This document shows positions 4,816 to 5,969 of a stretch of DNA of 5,969 nucleotides, piece after piece; within the stretch, counting starts at the first letter, position 1, and the number at the start of each line of letters is the position of its first letter. Source of the DNA: Thermoanaerobacterales bacterium UBA4877 (GTDB taxonomy: Bacteria; Bacillota; Thermoanaerobacteria; Thermoanaerobacterales; UBA4877); the NCBI GenBank assembly GCA_002399345.1, contig DHDL01000011.1, positions 2,969 to 8,937 of the forward strand, given 5' to 3'. A model generated the notes under the pieces. The model was not told the origin of the DNA, made no database searches, and was given only the letters and a program-made list of their open reading frames with translations. The position numbers and the translations under genes were made by a program.

Positions 4816-5856
4816 TCATTGTATCCACTTTTTAGAGGGTTGTGCACAGCTCTCGCGTTTAACAATGCGAAATGGCAGCGTTATCTTTAAAGGTAAATAA
4901 GTTCCGCTGGTAATTCTGTCTAGCAATATTTTCATAGCTATCTTCCCAAGCTCATCGGTAGGTATATGAACTGTTGTAAGCATAGGGGAGGAATATTGAG
5001 CCATTTCAATATCGTCCACACTTATTATGGATACATCTTCGGGAATCTTTATATCAAATTTTTTAAATGCGCGTAGTGCTCCTATAGCCGTGACGTCATT
5101 GGCACAGAATACGGCAGAGAAATTATTACTCATGTTAATTAATTTTTCGGAGCCCACATATCCACCGTCAGGTGTTTGCTTTGCATTAACTATATTTTTT
5201 TTGTCAAAGTGTAGGTTTAGACTATTTAATGTATCCTTGTATCCTAGAAAGCGGGTTTCACTTTTAGTTTCGCCTATATATGCTATTTTCCTATGACCTA
5301 AATCATACAGGTATTTAACGGCTCTACCTGCGGCCTCATAACCATCGCATATAACCTGGTCATATTTCGTATCAATTTTATTTAATCCGGTGTAAACAAC
5401 ATTCTTATAATTTCTAAGAAATGAATACAGCAGTTTTTCATCATAACGTCCAATCATGATAACCCCGTCTGTCTTAATATCAATTAACTGTTTAGTAATA
5501 TGCGGATGAAACTGGTCATTGCCTAGATATGAATATTTTACTAAACAATTATGTTTGTATGCTTCATATTCAATAGAACGGCCTATTTCTGAGAAAAAAG
5601 GGTTTTCCGCCGATCGGGAAGATCGCGCATATACGCAAAAGATAGACCTGGGTGTCTCATGCGGTTCAGAATTGTCTTCACCCATTTTTAAGTATTGAGC
5701 ATGAATGTTCGGTATATATCCTGTTTCATGGACGATTTTCCATATTCGCTCCTGGGTCTCTTTGCTGGCAGCATTGGGATATTTCATATTTAAAACCCTG
5801 GAAACTGTGGAAACTGAAACGCCAGCTTTTTCTGCTATATCTTTTAAGGTTATCAT
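4816..5856 (-). CDS. LacI-family transcriptional regulator
   Basis: This 346-residue repressor of the LacI/GalR family is complete at the usual length. The N-terminal helix-turn-helix is ITLKDIAEKAGVSVSTVSRV (2-21), followed by the hinge GYIPNIHAQYLKMG (46-59), where Leu56 is in the minor-groove lever position although the usual A-R is A-Q. The periplasmic-binding-protein-like sensor domain runs from about 70 to 335. Its family landmarks are NPFFSEI (85-91), DGVIMIG (130-136), LGHRKIAYIG (186-195), AVFCANDVTAIGAL (248-261), and ISVDDIEMAQYSSPMLTTVHIP (278-299, the family signature). It would bind a sugar or related metabolite and control transport or catabolic genes. None are in the window, so the ligand is unknown. 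The ATG at 5856 is chosen from ribosome binding site spacing. It may regulate genes beyond the right edge. Confidence 0.9.
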   Translation of the reverse strand: MITLKDIAEKAGVSVSTVSRVLNMKYPNAASKETQERIWKIVHETGYIPNIHAQYLKMGEDNSEPHETPRSIFCVYARSSRSAENPFFSEIGRSIEYEAYKHNCLVKYSYLGNDQFHPHITKQLIDIKTDGVIMIGRYDEKLLYSFLRNYKNVVYTGLNKIDTKYDQVICDGYEAAGRAVKYLYDLGHRKIAYIGETKSETRFLGYKDTLNSLNLHFDKKNIVNAKQTPDGGYVGSEKLINMSNNFSAVFCANDVTAIGALRAFKKFDIKIPEDVSIISVDDIEMAQYSSPMLTTVHIPTDELGKIAMKILLDRITSGTYLPLKITLPFRIVKRESCAQPSKKWIQ

Positions 5857-5863
5857 CATGTCA

Positions 5864-5869
5864 CTCCTC
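5864..5869 (-). promoter_or_regulatory. Ribosome binding site deciding the lacI-family start
   Basis: GAGGAG on the minus strand ends 7 nt before the ATG at 5856 and 4 nt before the adjacent ATG at 5859. The first spacing is better, so the protein should begin MITLKDIA, the normal family start. The frame stays open to 5952, but the extra residues are not family-like and overlap the leader. Confidence 0.75.
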
Positions 5870-5951
5870 ACAGGTTTAATTTGGAAAGATATCCTCATGT
5901 GTTTCATAAATAATTTGAGGAAAAAATTGCGTTGATTTATAAATAAGTACA

Positions 5952-5957
5952 ATTATA
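5952..5957 (-). promoter_or_regulatory. Candidate -10 box for the LacI-family gene
   Basis: TATAAT on the minus strand lies about 95 nt upstream of the chosen start. The matching -35 would be beyond the right end of the window, so the promoter cannot be confirmed. Confidence 0.3.
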
Positions 5958-5969
5958 TTTTACTATACT

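Noticed and set aside
5652..5935. Overlapping plus-strand open frames opposite the 5' end of lacI
   Set aside because: They cover the DNA encoding the helix-turn-helix and hinge on the other strand and have no start signals.
5932..5948. Autoregulatory LacI operator around AAATTGCGTTGATTT
   Set aside because: The two halves around the central CG match poorly, so it is not a convincing LacI-type palindrome.
1..5969. tRNA or rRNA genes, CRISPR arrays, transposase genes
   Set aside because: I saw no regularly spaced identical repeats, no tRNA-like cloverleaf and no transposase-like protein on either strand.

Overview
The window reads as chromosomal DNA of a low-to-moderate GC, anaerobic Firmicute, most likely class Clostridia. 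The reasons are Gram-positive style ribosome binding sites, heavy use of ATA and AGA/AGG codons, AT-rich intergenic DNA, sigma-A-like promoters, and ortA/ortB, a gene pair known from amino-acid-fermenting Clostridia. I cannot name the genus.

Layout from left to right. (1) Positions 1-444, plus strand: the end of a probable papain-fold cell-wall hydrolase (NlpC/P60 or CHAP-like), probably cut by the window edge. (2) Positions 445-713: an AT-rich control region with a phased TTAA repeat array, candidate -10 boxes and a strong hairpin followed by a T-rich run. (3) Positions 714-2427: ortA and ortB, overlapping by 8 nt, encoding the two subunits of 2-amino-4-oxopentanoate thiolase, followed by a hairpin. 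(4) Positions 2550-2960, minus strand: a short flavodoxin-like protein. (5) Positions 3199-3645, plus strand: an ElaA-type GNAT acetyltransferase with a clear promoter. (6) A GAAA-loop hairpin shared with the convergent gene. (7) Positions 3768-4568, minus strand: a secreted protein with two acidic D-x-[ST]-G-D-x3-D loops, behind a second TTAA array. (8) Positions 4816-5856, minus strand: a LacI-family repressor.

Only ortA and ortB form an obvious operon. In described ornithine-oxidising Clostridia the thiolase genes sit with ornithine racemase, aminomutase and diaminopentanoate dehydrogenase genes. Here ortB is followed by a hairpin and an opposed gene, and what precedes ortA looks like a cell-wall hydrolase. 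The thiolase is therefore locally orphaned. The ortAB stretch is visibly richer in G+C than the acetyltransferase, secreted-protein and lacI genes.

The most interesting signals are regulatory. Two TTAA arrays with 11-bp phasing, each reading toward its downstream gene (ortA and the secreted-protein gene), look like sites for an OmpR/PhoB-type response regulator. A terminator-like hairpin lies between the only plausible ortA promoter and ortA. I found no wholly new multi-gene system, no RNA genes, no insertion sequences and no CRISPR array.
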